Shown here piece by piece: positions 1 to 5,612 of a DNA stretch of 7,086 nucleotides (position 1 is the first letter of the stretch; each line of letters begins with the position of its first letter). A model generated the notes under the pieces. It searched no databases. It was not told where the DNA came from and was given only the letters and a program-made list of their open reading frames with translations. A program made the translations under genes and the position numbers. The stretch is from VXYL01 sp047518105 (GTDB lineage Bacteria > Pseudomonadota > Gammaproteobacteria > Pseudomonadales > Azotimanducaceae): positions 1 through 7,086 of the forward strand of contig JAKZRQ010000123.1 of the NCBI GenBank assembly GCA_047518105.1. The letters run 5' to 3'.

Positions 1-80
1 TCGTAGGCAATCTCGACCGCCTCGCCCCAAGGGCCGGGTTCGCCGTTCGGCAATGCCTCGGTTGCGCGATATGTCGGCAT
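1..80 (-). CDS. N-terminal start of an unidentified protein (partial, runs off the window)
   Basis: An ATG at 80 on the minus strand opens a frame without stops to the window edge, giving 26 residues that begin MPTYRATEALPNGEPGPWGE and end VEIAY. A purine-rich GGGGGA lies about 6 nt upstream of the ATG, a reasonable ribosome binding site. The composition looks like real protein rather than a shadow frame. Too little is visible to name a family, and no signal peptide is seen. It points the same way as the esterase gene upstream (266-1348), with about 185 bp between them, so it may be a separate transcription unit. The alternative is a chance open frame. Confidence 0.5.
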   Translation of the reverse strand, partial: MPTYRATEALPNGEPGPWGEAVEIAY

Positions 81-265
81 GTCGGTCCCCCGTCCAAAAC
101 CCGGCATCTTACACCGAAGCGTGGGGCCTACCGGCTGGCGCGCTCCATCGCGACCACATTGCGAAACGGGCCTTGGGGATGATCCGGGCCGATACGAAGC
201 GGCTGGTCAGGGAAGTCCTGCTGTGCGCTAGGAGTCCTTGAGCGCTCCGAGTGTTGGCAGCGCGC
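81..265. other. Intergenic gap between the esterase gene and the partial gene
   Basis: No convincing gene was found here. A 62-codon plus-strand frame (53-241) has no visible ribosome binding site and a composition unlike a conserved protein. The minus-strand promoter of the partial gene should lie here, but no clear -35/-10 pair was recognised. Near the esterase stop there is a short palindrome (GAGCGCTC, about 240-247) without a following T run, so no intrinsic terminator is called. A degenerate relative of the 98-bp repeat occupies 228-259. Confidence 0.5.
228..259 (+). repeat. Possible degenerate third copy of the 98-bp repeat (5' end only)
   Basis: Aligned by eye with the start of the 6944-7041 repeat, about 25 of 32 positions match with one inserted base. 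The match includes the exact 9-mer TCCTTGAGC, then CCGA, TGTTG and CA in register. The ATG of the intact copies is GCT here, and similarity ends after about 32 bp, just before the esterase stop codon. It may be a decayed relic or a chance match. Confidence 0.35.
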
Positions 266-1348
266 CTAGTCGTTTTGCGGCTCGTCGAAGACCGTGTCGG
301 CGGTGAAGAATCCCCAAATGAGATCGAGCCCCCACTGGTTTTCGGGCAGGCCGCCCGGCCACTCATGGCCTCCATCCGGGTCGACGCAGTCGGCGATGCG
401 TTTGCCGCTTTCGCATTGATCCCACAGCTCGCAGGACAAGGGGTGGTCCACGGTCGCCTCGACCTGTACCGGACCGCGCGAACACCGCAGCGCGGTTGCG
501 CGAGCCAGAGCGCTGTGGTGACTGGTCGCGTAGAGATAGCCATCGCTCGAAGGCGTTCCGTCGTGCGGCACGGTCGTATCCTCGGCGCCGGTGATTTGAA
601 TGAAGGACGGCGACCGCGAGTCGCTACAGGAGTAGCCGACGGGCGGTTGTCCCTTGATGCTGGCGCCGCCGGCAAACACGCCCGGCAGGTTGCAGGTGAG
701 CGCTTGCGCCATCATGCCGCCGTTGGAATGGCCGAGCACGAAGACACGAGAGTTGTCGAAGCACACACCGCGGTCGAGATGTTCGATCAACGAGCGGATG
801 AACCCGACATCGTCGTGACAGCTTCCCCAGACGCAGGGTCCGCATTCCTTGCATTCCGGTGGACAGGGGTAGGTGCCGGCGTCGGGCAGACAAGTGGGTC
901 CTGCCGGTCCGTCGCTTCTGCTGGCGGCGAGGTCGTTCCACGAACTGATGTTCGTGCGGCGCTGCGCCGCCGCAAGATCGGGCCACTCGGCTTCGTTGTC
1001 GATGACGCCGAGCGCCTTGGCCGTGTTCGCATTGAGATTGGCGTCGAAAGTCGTTCCTGCCGGGCGCACGAGCACGTAGCCGTTGTCCCGCGCGTGATCC
1101 ACGACGGCATCGGTCGGGTCACCGATCGTTTCGGGGTATCCGGTGTACCCGTGCAAGGCGAGCACCAAGGCAGGAGGGGTGCCGGCCCGAGCAGCCGGCA
1201 GGTCGAGCAGGTATCGGCGAACGAGGTCGCCCATGATCAGGCGGTGTTCGCCGTTTGGGGTTGCGGCATCCCCGGCGCAGCCTGCGCTCGGCTCGGCAAG
1301 CGCCGCCGGCGAGACAAGGACGAGGAGCAGCGACAGCAGGAACCGCAT
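266..1348 (-). CDS. Secreted LpqC/PHB-depolymerase-type esterase (alpha/beta-hydrolase, CE1-like)
   Basis: This is a 360-residue exported serine hydrolase. The start MRFLLSLLLVLVSPAALA is a classic signal peptide, with likely cleavage after Ala18. It is preceded by GGAG 5 nt upstream of the ATG, which favours it over longer in-frame starts. Family features in order are the oxyanion-hole segment LALHGYTG (His66-Gly67), a cysteine-rich insertion (Cys153-Cys177, ending WGSCHDDVGF), the nucleophile elbow GHSNGG (Ser208), a likely catalytic Asp257 in GAEDTTVPHDG and the catalytic His328 in GGHEWPGG. Fourteen cysteines in the mature protein suggest a disulfide-rich extracytoplasmic enzyme. Members of this family hydrolyse polyhydroxyalkanoates or feruloyl/acetyl esters on plant polysaccharides, and sequence alone does not settle the substrate. 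The gene lies 28 bp downstream of the luciferase-like gene and is probably cotranscribed with it. It ends in TAG. Confidence 0.88.
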   Translation of the reverse strand: MRFLLSLLLVLVSPAALAEPSAGCAGDAATPNGEHRLIMGDLVRRYLLDLPAARAGTPPALVLALHGYTGYPETIGDPTDAVVDHARDNGYVLVRPAGTTFDANLNANTAKALGVIDNEAEWPDLAAAQRRTNISSWNDLAASRSDGPAGPTCLPDAGTYPCPPECKECGPCVWGSCHDDVGFIRSLIEHLDRGVCFDNSRVFVLGHSNGGMMAQALTCNLPGVFAGGASIKGQPPVGYSCSDSRSPSFIQITGAEDTTVPHDGTPSSDGYLYATSHHSALARATALRCSRGPVQVEATVDHPLSCELWDQCESGKRIADCVDPDGGHEWPGGLPENQWGLDLIWGFFTADTVFDEPQND

Positions 1349-1376
1349 GGCGACTCCGGGAATGAGCGTCGAATCA

Positions 1377-2225
1377 TCATACATGGGCGGTGTCCGTCGG
1401 TCGCATTTGTGCTGCGGCACGCTCCATCGCGGCCGCCAGGGCGTCGAGCCTTCGTCGGTAGTCGTCGCTGTCCGCATAGCGTCCGCCGAGGACGAACCGT
1501 GCCGCACCGTTGTCGCGCAAGTCGGCCAGCGTCTGCGCGGACGCCCCGGCATCCTTCAGTGGCAACCCGCCCATGACCACCACTTCGCCGACGGGCCTGC
1601 CTGCCGCAGCACAGACCTCGGCGTACTCGGCCCGGGCTCGAGGCAGCCGTTCGGGCGTCATACCCATGGGTATCCAGCCGTCGCCGTACCGCGCCGCGCG
1701 TTTCAGGGCATGCGGCGCCGCCCCGCCGACGTAGATCGGTGGCGGGGCGGGGCGCGGTCGGAACAGGAACGGTTGGCCGTTGGCGGTCACTTCGTCGTTG
1801 TCGAAGCAGTCCCGGATGAAGGACAGCGTCGCATTCGAGATGCGGCCTCGGCTGTGGCGGTCGACGCCGAGGGCCCGGAACTCCGGATCCATCCAACCGA
1901 TGCCGACTCCGAGCAGCAGTCGCTCCCCGGAGAGTTCCTGGAGGCTCGCGATCTGTTTTGCTGTGGGAAGAGCCGAACGGTAGGGGAGGATCAGAACCCC
2001 GACGCCAAGCCGTATGCGCTTCGTGACGCCGGCCAGCCAGGCGAGCGAGATGAGCGGATCGACGTAGCGTCCGTTGGACCCCTCCGTATCGTCTGGGGGA
2101 ATCGCGATGTGGTCCACCACCCAGACGGACTCCAGGCCGGCGGCTTCCGCAGCTCGGGCGCAAGCTGCCATGGTGGACGGCGTGGACTGCTCGCCCATGT
2201 TTCTAAGGGAAATGCCGACGTGCAT
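1377..2225 (-). CDS. LLM-class F420-dependent (luciferase-like) oxidoreductase
   Basis: This is a 282-residue cytosolic flavin- or F420-dependent oxidoreductase of the bacterial luciferase-like (TIM-barrel) superfamily, closest in pattern to the TIGR03619-type F420 group. Recognisable blocks are the first barrel strand MHVGISLRN, AAEAAGLESVWVVDHIAIP (residues 25-43), the strand TKRIRLGVGVLILPYR (68-83), LSGERLLLGVGIGWMDPEF (98-116) and the cofactor-side segment PPIYVGGAAPHALKRAARYGDGWIP (162-186). Length is normal for the family. The ATG at 2225 begins exactly at the first barrel strand and has a modest TTGGAA about 8 nt upstream. The substrate cannot be inferred, and the family also includes FMN users, so F420 use is a family-level expectation. 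It is the first gene of a likely two-gene unit with the esterase; no strong promoter was recognised in 2226-2317. Confidence 0.88.
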   Translation of the reverse strand: MHVGISLRNMGEQSTPSTMAACARAAEAAGLESVWVVDHIAIPPDDTEGSNGRYVDPLISLAWLAGVTKRIRLGVGVLILPYRSALPTAKQIASLQELSGERLLLGVGIGWMDPEFRALGVDRHSRGRISNATLSFIRDCFDNDEVTANGQPFLFRPRPAPPPIYVGGAAPHALKRAARYGDGWIPMGMTPERLPRARAEYAEVCAAAGRPVGEVVVMGGLPLKDAGASAQTLADLRDNGAARFVLGGRYADSDDYRRRLDALAAAMERAAAQMRPTDTAHV

Positions 2226-2349
2226 TTTGTTATTCCAATGCGTGGATCAGCCGAACGACCACCCGGGAAGTGTCAGCGCAATCGCCCCAGCGGAACAGTC
2301 GCATCGGCCATGGGCCTAGTGCCGTGTCCCGCAAGTTTCTGGTGTTTCA

Positions 2350-2459
2350 GAGTTCGCCATGCGCGTCAATGCAAGGCGTGGTCCGCAGGGAATGTCGGGC
2401 ATAAATGTCGGGCATATTGGCAAGGACCACAACGCGGCAGTGGCGCGCATGGCGAACTC
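2350..2459. repeat. Hairpin 1 of the MITE-like element
   Basis: A perfect 16-bp inverted repeat (2350-2365 with 2444-2459, GAGTTCGCCATGCGCG and its complement) encloses a second paired block, GTGGTCC (2378-2384) with GGACCAC (2424-2430). The apical loop carries an exact tandem duplication of AATGTCGGGCATA (2391-2403 and 2404-2416). As RNA this would form a stable arm, and it could interfere with transcription into the luciferase-like gene. Confidence 0.7.
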
Positions 2460-2466
2460 CCGAAGG

Positions 2467-2564
2467 GCGCGCCCCACGGGGCCTGTGGCCGCGTTGCGCC
2501 CCTTGGCAATGGGTCCACCATTCCCGGCGGGGACGCGCCTTGCCACAGACCCTGTGGGACGCGC
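2467..2564. repeat. Hairpin 2 of the MITE-like element
   Basis: Arms 2467-2489 and 2542-2564 pair over 20 of 23 positions. The three exceptions are C/T or G/A transitions, which one transcribed strand could tolerate as G-U pairs. An inner AATGG/CCATT stem caps the loop. The right arm ends where the right terminal inverted repeat begins. Confidence 0.6.
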
Positions 2565-2591
2565 TGAAATACCAGAAACTTGCGGGACACG

Positions 2592-2689
2592 ACACTGGAA
2601 TCCTTGAGCATGCCGGATGTTGACACTTGGGTTGCATACGAACACCGGTGGGCAGCGCTCCTTAACGGCTCGTATTCGGAGACGCACTA
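2592..2689 (+). repeat. 98-bp direct repeat, copy 1 (short conserved reading frame inside)
   Basis: It matches 6944-7041 without gaps at 87 of 98 positions, with only two mismatches in the first two thirds. A plus-strand frame runs through it, starting at ATG 2610 (MPDVDTWVAYEHRWAALL, then NGSYSETH). In this copy the frame is not closed at the repeat end: it reads on antisense through the gapA 3' end to 2783. No ribosome binding site precedes the ATG. The first five bases (2592-2596) overlap the outer end of the MITE-like element. It could be a dispersed genomic repeat, a remnant of a mobile element end, or a duplicated gene fragment. Confidence 0.75.
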
Positions 2690-2696
2690 TCCCAGT

Positions 2697-3698
2697 CTAA
2701 CCCAGTGCCGCCATCAAGCCGAGGAGGTCGCAAACGCGGTTCGCGTAGCCCCACTCGTTGTCGTACCAGGACAGGGCCTTTAGGTAACGGCCGCCGGTCA
2801 CTTGGGTGAAGGACGAATCGAAGATGGAGGAATGGGGATTGCCGATGACGTCGGACGACACGACCGGTTCGTTGGTGAATTCCAGCACGTTGCGCATGCG
2901 CTCGGATTGCGCCGCCGCCGCCATGGCGTCGTGTACGGCTCCCACGCTGATGTCCCGCTGCATCTCGAGGAACAGGTCGACCACCGAGCCATCCGGAACC
3001 GGTACCCGGGAAGCGATGCCGTCCAACCGGCCCTTCAGTTCCGGCAGCACCTCGCCGACGGCCTTGGCGGCGCCGGTGGAGGTCGGAATGATGTTCTCGG
3101 CCGCCGCCCGGCTACGTCGCCGGTCGGAGTGGGGCACGTCGGCGAGGCTTTGATCGTTGGTGTAGGCGTGCACCGTGTTGATGACGCCTTCGCGTATGCC
3201 GAATGAATCCTGCAGGACCTTGGCCACCGGTGCCAGACAGTTGGTCGTGCAACTCGCGTTCGAGATCAGCCGGTGCCGGGGAAGCAGCCCGTCGTCGTTG
3301 ACGCCGAGCACCACCGTGTAGTCGATGGGGTCGCTGGCCGGCACGGTCAGCAACGCCCGCCTGGCGCCGGCGTCCAAGTGCATGGCTAGCTGGTCCCGCT
3401 TGCGGAACACGCCGGTGGATTCCACCACGGCATCGACTTCCAACTCGGCCCAGGGCAACCGGGACGGATCGGATTCCTTGACCATCCGGACGCGGCTTCG
3501 GGATGTAACGAGTTCGTCGTCTTGTATGGAAACGCCGCCTTCGAATCGACCCATCACGGTGTCGTATGTCAGCAGGTAGCCCAGCGTCTCGTGATCGAAC
3601 AGGTCGTTGATCGCCACGATCTCCATGTCCCCGCAGGACTCGGCGACACGAAAGACCGCCCGGCCGATGCGGCCGAACCCGTTGATGGCGACGCGCAT
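2697..3698 (-). CDS. gap: Type I glyceraldehyde-3-phosphate dehydrogenase (canonical, catalytically intact)
   Basis: This is a 333-residue cytosolic GAPDH that oxidises and phosphorylates glyceraldehyde 3-phosphate to 1,3-bisphosphoglycerate with NAD(P)+, a central step of glycolysis and, in reverse, gluconeogenesis. The N-terminal Rossmann fold has INGFGRIGR, and Asp32 in INDLFD typically favours NAD. The active site SNASCTTNC holds Cys150, and VHAYTNDQ holds His177. Phosphate-site residues lie in TSTGAAKA and RVPVPDGS (Arg231). The C-terminal SWYDNEWGY holds the nicotinamide-contacting Asn. Length is typical. Two adjacent ATGs (3701 and 3698) are possible. AGGAG is 4 nt from the first and 7 nt from the second, and the second gives the usual MRVAINGFG start, so 3698 is preferred. 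The gene overlaps the stop codon of the upstream GAPDH-like gene, implying translational coupling. It ends in TAG. Confidence 0.95.
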   Translation of the reverse strand: MRVAINGFGRIGRAVFRVAESCGDMEIVAINDLFDHETLGYLLTYDTVMGRFEGGVSIQDDELVTSRSRVRMVKESDPSRLPWAELEVDAVVESTGVFRKRDQLAMHLDAGARRALLTVPASDPIDYTVVLGVNDDGLLPRHRLISNASCTTNCLAPVAKVLQDSFGIREGVINTVHAYTNDQSLADVPHSDRRRSRAAAENIIPTSTGAAKAVGEVLPELKGRLDGIASRVPVPDGSVVDLFLEMQRDISVGAVHDAMAAAAQSERMRNVLEFTNEPVVSSDVIGNPHSSIFDSSFTQVTGGRYLKALSWYDNEWGYANRVCDLLGLMAALG

Positions 3699-4765
3699 CA
3701 TGCTGCTCCTGTCGTTGCCGACCGCTGATCGGCGTCAAGATCGGCGTACCGTGCCGCCAAATCGAGAATGCTGCGCGCATGGCCCAGCGTTTCGTGCCAG
3801 GCGAGCACCTTCGCAAGCTTCGTCCCCGCCGTCAGGGTGCCTTGCAGATCGACGAGGATCGACTGGGAACAACCCTTGACGTCCGAGGACACGATCGGGT
3901 CGTGGGCGACGCCAATCAGATCTGGCTCGGCGGCGGCAGCGGCGATGAAGCGTTCGTTGATTGACTGGGCATCCATGGCGGCGTCCCGGAACGCGACCGT
4001 GATGTCCAGCAGGGAGCCGGCGGCCACCGGCACGTTGAGGGCGAACCCGCTGACTTTGCCCGCCATGATCGGCAGGGCCCGTTCCACCCAACGCGGTGCC
4101 GGCGTGGCGTTGGGGATGATGTTCCCCGCCGCGGCGCGACTGCGCCGATAGTCGGGTCCGGCATGATCCTGGAGGCTCTGATCCCCGGTATAGGCATGCA
4201 CCGAGGTCATCGTCGCGTGATTGATCGGCTGCGCGTGCGCAATCACCTTCAGCGCCAGCGCCATGGCGGTGGTGGACGCGGAGCCGGCGGACACGATGCG
4301 GTCGCTGGCCGAGGCGCTCGCGTCGTTGACGCCGTAGAGCACGACCCGGTCCAACTCGCCCTCCGGCAATGTCGACAGCACGACGCGCGAAGCGCCGTTG
4401 TCGAGGTGCGGTGTCAGTTGGCGTCTGGACCGGTAGCGACCGGTGGCATCGATCACCAGATCCACCCCGAGTAGGTCCCACGGTATCTCGGATGGCTTCT
4501 CCACGGACATCAGCCGTGTTCGATGGACGGTCGCGTCTCGGCGGCTCACCAGGTAGTTGCCATCCAGAGAGAGGTCGACGTCGCGCGCCATGGTCGTCTG
4601 CAGCAGGTGATGCAGGATGGCGGGTTCGCCGATGTCGGACACCGCGACGACGTCGAATCGGCCATCCTCCAAGGTCAGGCGGTAGATCTGCCGACCCACC
4701 TGGCCGAAGCCCATCAAGCCGATACGCAGGGCGTTCCTCCCTTCAGGCGGGGTCGCCGTGGTCAT
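3698..4765 (-). CDS. GAPDH-like pseudoenzyme lacking the catalytic cysteine
   Basis: This is a 355-residue full-length GAPDH fold. The Rossmann segment is LMGFGQVGR, Asp44 matches Asp32 of the neighbour, VHAYTGDQSL keeps the catalytic His (His190), and RRSRAAAGNIIPNATPAP covers the substrate loop. The active-site segment reads SAGSASTTAM: Ala163 occupies the cysteine position, since the Ala-to-His distance of 27 residues equals Cys150-His177 in the adjacent enzyme. The phosphate-site Arg is Asn244. The GRIGR and SWYDNEWGY motifs are degraded to GQVGR and AWHETLGHA. The only cysteine is Cys299, far from the site. The frame is otherwise intact, so it is probably a retained non-catalytic paralog, perhaps regulatory or a partner subunit of the downstream GAPDH. 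Its TGA overlaps the first gapA ATG as ATGA. The start is uncertain: ATG 4765 has GGAG only 2 nt away, whereas CTG 4729 has an excellent site. Confidence 0.88.
   Translation of the reverse strand: MTTATPPEGRNALRIGLMGFGQVGRQIYRLTLEDGRFDVVAVSDIGEPAILHHLLQTTMARDVDLSLDGNYLVSRRDATVHRTRLMSVEKPSEIPWDLLGVDLVIDATGRYRSRRQLTPHLDNGASRVVLSTLPEGELDRVVLYGVNDASASASDRIVSAGSASTTAMALALKVIAHAQPINHATMTSVHAYTGDQSLQDHAGPDYRRSRAAAGNIIPNATPAPRWVERALPIMAGKVSGFALNVPVAAGSLLDITVAFRDAAMDAQSINERFIAAAAAEPDLIGVAHDPIVSSDVKGCSQSILVDLQGTLTAGTKLAKVLAWHETLGHARSILDLAARYADLDADQRSATTGAA
3706..3710 (-). promoter_or_regulatory. Ribosome binding site of gapA inside the end of gapX
   Basis: AGGAG lies within the last codons of the upstream gene, 4 nt before the ATG at 3701 and 7 nt before the ATG at 3698. 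The adjacent ATGATG contains the gapX stop TGA. This arrangement favours the second ATG and suggests re-initiation by ribosomes finishing gapX. Confidence 0.7.
4736..4743 (-). promoter_or_regulatory. Strong Shine-Dalgarno-like AAGGGAGG in front of a CTG codon in gapX
   Basis: AAGGGAGG is followed after 6 nt by CTG (4729-4727), then CGT ATC GGC. This CTG aligns exactly with the initiator Met of the downstream GAPDH (MRVAINGFG against LRIGLMGFG). The motif may be the true ribosome binding site, with a CTG start or a mutated ATG, rather than part of a 12-residue N-terminal extension. Confidence 0.5.
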
Positions 4766-4877
4766 GGCTCCAGCCGACCCCTCACGCGACCGTCGTCAAC
4801 AATTGATGTCCGGAAAGGCCGCTGGCGCTGTTCGCCATCTTGAGATGCATCGGTCCGCCAACCGCGCGAAGGCGTGC

Positions 4878-4883
4878 ACTATA
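4878..4883 (-). promoter_or_regulatory. Candidate -10 box for the gap operon
   Basis: Read on the minus strand, TATAGT (five of six matches to TATAAT) directly abuts the 14-bp repeat array, which would then cover the -35 and upstream region. The best -35 is a weak TTGCAT inside the repeats with a short 15-bp spacer, so the promoter would be weak or activator-dependent. Predicted transcription would start near 4871, leaving a leader of roughly 105-140 nt. Confidence 0.3.
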
Positions 4884-4953
4884 CATGCAAGACACGACAT
4901 GCAAGACACGACATGCAAGACACGACATGCAAGACACGACATGCAAGACACGC
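4884..4953. repeat. Five tandem copies of a 14-bp unit (CATGCAAGACACGA)
   Basis: Units start at 4884, 4898, 4912, 4926 and 4940. The first four are identical, and the fifth differs only at the last base. The array lies between the divergent gapX and metallopeptidase genes, immediately upstream of a candidate gapX -10 box. It is also within the open frame leading into the metallopeptidase, where it would encode a 14-residue periodic segment (CKTRHARHDMQDTT). There are no spacers, so it is not a CRISPR. It may be a slippage-prone tandem repeat or a set of protein-binding sites. Confidence 0.95.
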
Positions 4954-5612
4954 AAGTTCTGCCCATTCTTCCAGTAGTCGTGACGGCGGGACCCGGCACA
5001 AGAGGTTGCTTCCTCGTGCCAGAGGTAGTAGTGATTGGGCAACGCCCGCCGGAGGAAGACGAAGCCATTGTGTGGCCGGAATGGGACACGGTGGAGGAGT
5101 TGCAGCCATTTTATAGCTACGGACAATGGCAATCGTATTGGTCGGAACAGGACGCCGCAACACCCTCCAACAGCCTAGAGACCGCCATCGACGACGTAGT
5201 CCGGTGCATGAAGCACAGCGCGGCCAGCCCCGTCGTCATCCATCGTGAAGCAGTCAATATCAACTACGCCACCATCGCCGAGGAAGGCGCAGGGGGCGGC
5301 TATACCTGCGAGGCCAACTATCTTGAGATCGACAAGGACGAAATCAAAGAGTACGCCCCTCTCCTTTCCACGTCATACATGAACCTGTTCGCAGTGACAC
5401 TAATCCACGAGTATATCCATGCCGCCCATGCGGCTAGGTTTGGCTGCCCCCCGTGGGATAACGCGGATTATGGGCCGAACAACGAGGCCGAAGATGAGGC
5501 CTACACGTTCCAGCAGGCCAACGACCGGTACTCATTGCAATTCGGCGTCCCGTCGCCGCTAGACCCCCGTTACGTCCCCGCACTACATCGCAATATTTCA
5601 TGCCCCGGTTGA
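4941..5612 (+). CDS. Putative HExxH zinc metallopeptidase of unknown family
   Basis: The frame gives 223 residues from the ATG in the last 14-bp repeat. Numbering from that Met, residues 150-163 read FAVTLIHEYIHAAH, a textbook HExxH zinc site (His156, Glu157, His160). A downstream acidic cluster NNEAEDEAYTFQQ (residues 180-192) probably supplies a third, Glu ligand at E182-E186, as in gluzincin-like peptidases. The N-terminal part has VVVTAGPG and VPEVVVIGQRPPEEDE, resembling linker strands of modular secreted proteins, but no signal peptide is evident. Five cysteines hint at an extracytoplasmic setting. The start is uncertain: in-frame ATGs at 4758, 4806, 4845 and 4899 also exist, none with a good ribosome binding site, and the longer ones would include the repeats. 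The product could be the C-terminal piece of a longer lost protein. It overlaps the next gene by 13 bp, suggesting coupling. Confidence 0.68.
   Translation: MQDTQVLPILPVVVTAGPGTRGCFLVPEVVVIGQRPPEEDEAIVWPEWDTVEELQPFYSYGQWQSYWSEQDAATPSNSLETAIDDVVRCMKHSAASPVVIHREAVNINYATIAEEGAGGGYTCEANYLEIDKDEIKEYAPLLSTSYMNLFAVTLIHEYIHAAHAARFGCPPWDNADYGPNNEAEDEAYTFQQANDRYSLQFGVPSPLDPRYVPALHRNISCPG

Larger units (their letters stand above)
2318..2596. mobile_element. MITE-like non-autonomous element with 33-bp terminal inverted repeats
   Basis: The two ends (2318-2350 and 2564-2596) are inverted repeats of about 33 bp with two mismatches; the outermost bases read AGTGCCGTGTCCCGC on the left. The 279-bp element contains no plausible gene. 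Its interior folds into two long hairpins (2350-2459 and 2467-2564), so nearly the whole sequence is palindromic. No clear target-site duplication was found (GGCCT on the left, GGAAT on the right). These traits fit a MITE or a palindromic repeat mobilised in trans by an unseen transposase. The element sits between the gapA 3' end and the luciferase-like gene, and its right end abuts the 98-bp repeat. Confidence 0.72.

Noticed and set aside
160..266. Intrinsic terminator after the esterase gene
   Set aside because: Only a short GAGCGCTC palindrome is present, with no T run on the minus strand.
251..1576. Long plus-strand open frame of 441 codons
   Set aside because: It lies opposite the esterase gene, which has a signal peptide, catalytic triad and ribosome binding site. 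Long antisense frames are expected in GC-rich codon-biased DNA, and its composition is Arg/Val-rich without motifs.
1143..2567. Long plus-strand open frame of 474 codons
   Set aside because: It runs antisense through the esterase and luciferase-like genes and into the MITE-like element, with no recognisable domain.
2614..2640. Perfect TTGACA inside the 98-bp repeat, possible -35 box
   Set aside because: No -10-like hexamer occurs 15-19 bp downstream in either copy.
2592..2689. Integron attC site or other recombination site
   Set aside because: No paired RYYYAAC/GTTRRRY core sites or symmetrical arms were found, and no integrase is present.
2610..2783. Small gene starting in repeat copy 1 and running to 2783
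   Set aside because: Everything after 2697 is antisense to the conserved gapA C-terminus, and no ribosome binding site precedes the ATG. Only the part shared with copy 2 merits attention.
4884..4953. CRISPR array
   Set aside because: The 14-bp units are directly abutting with no spacers, and no cas genes are present.
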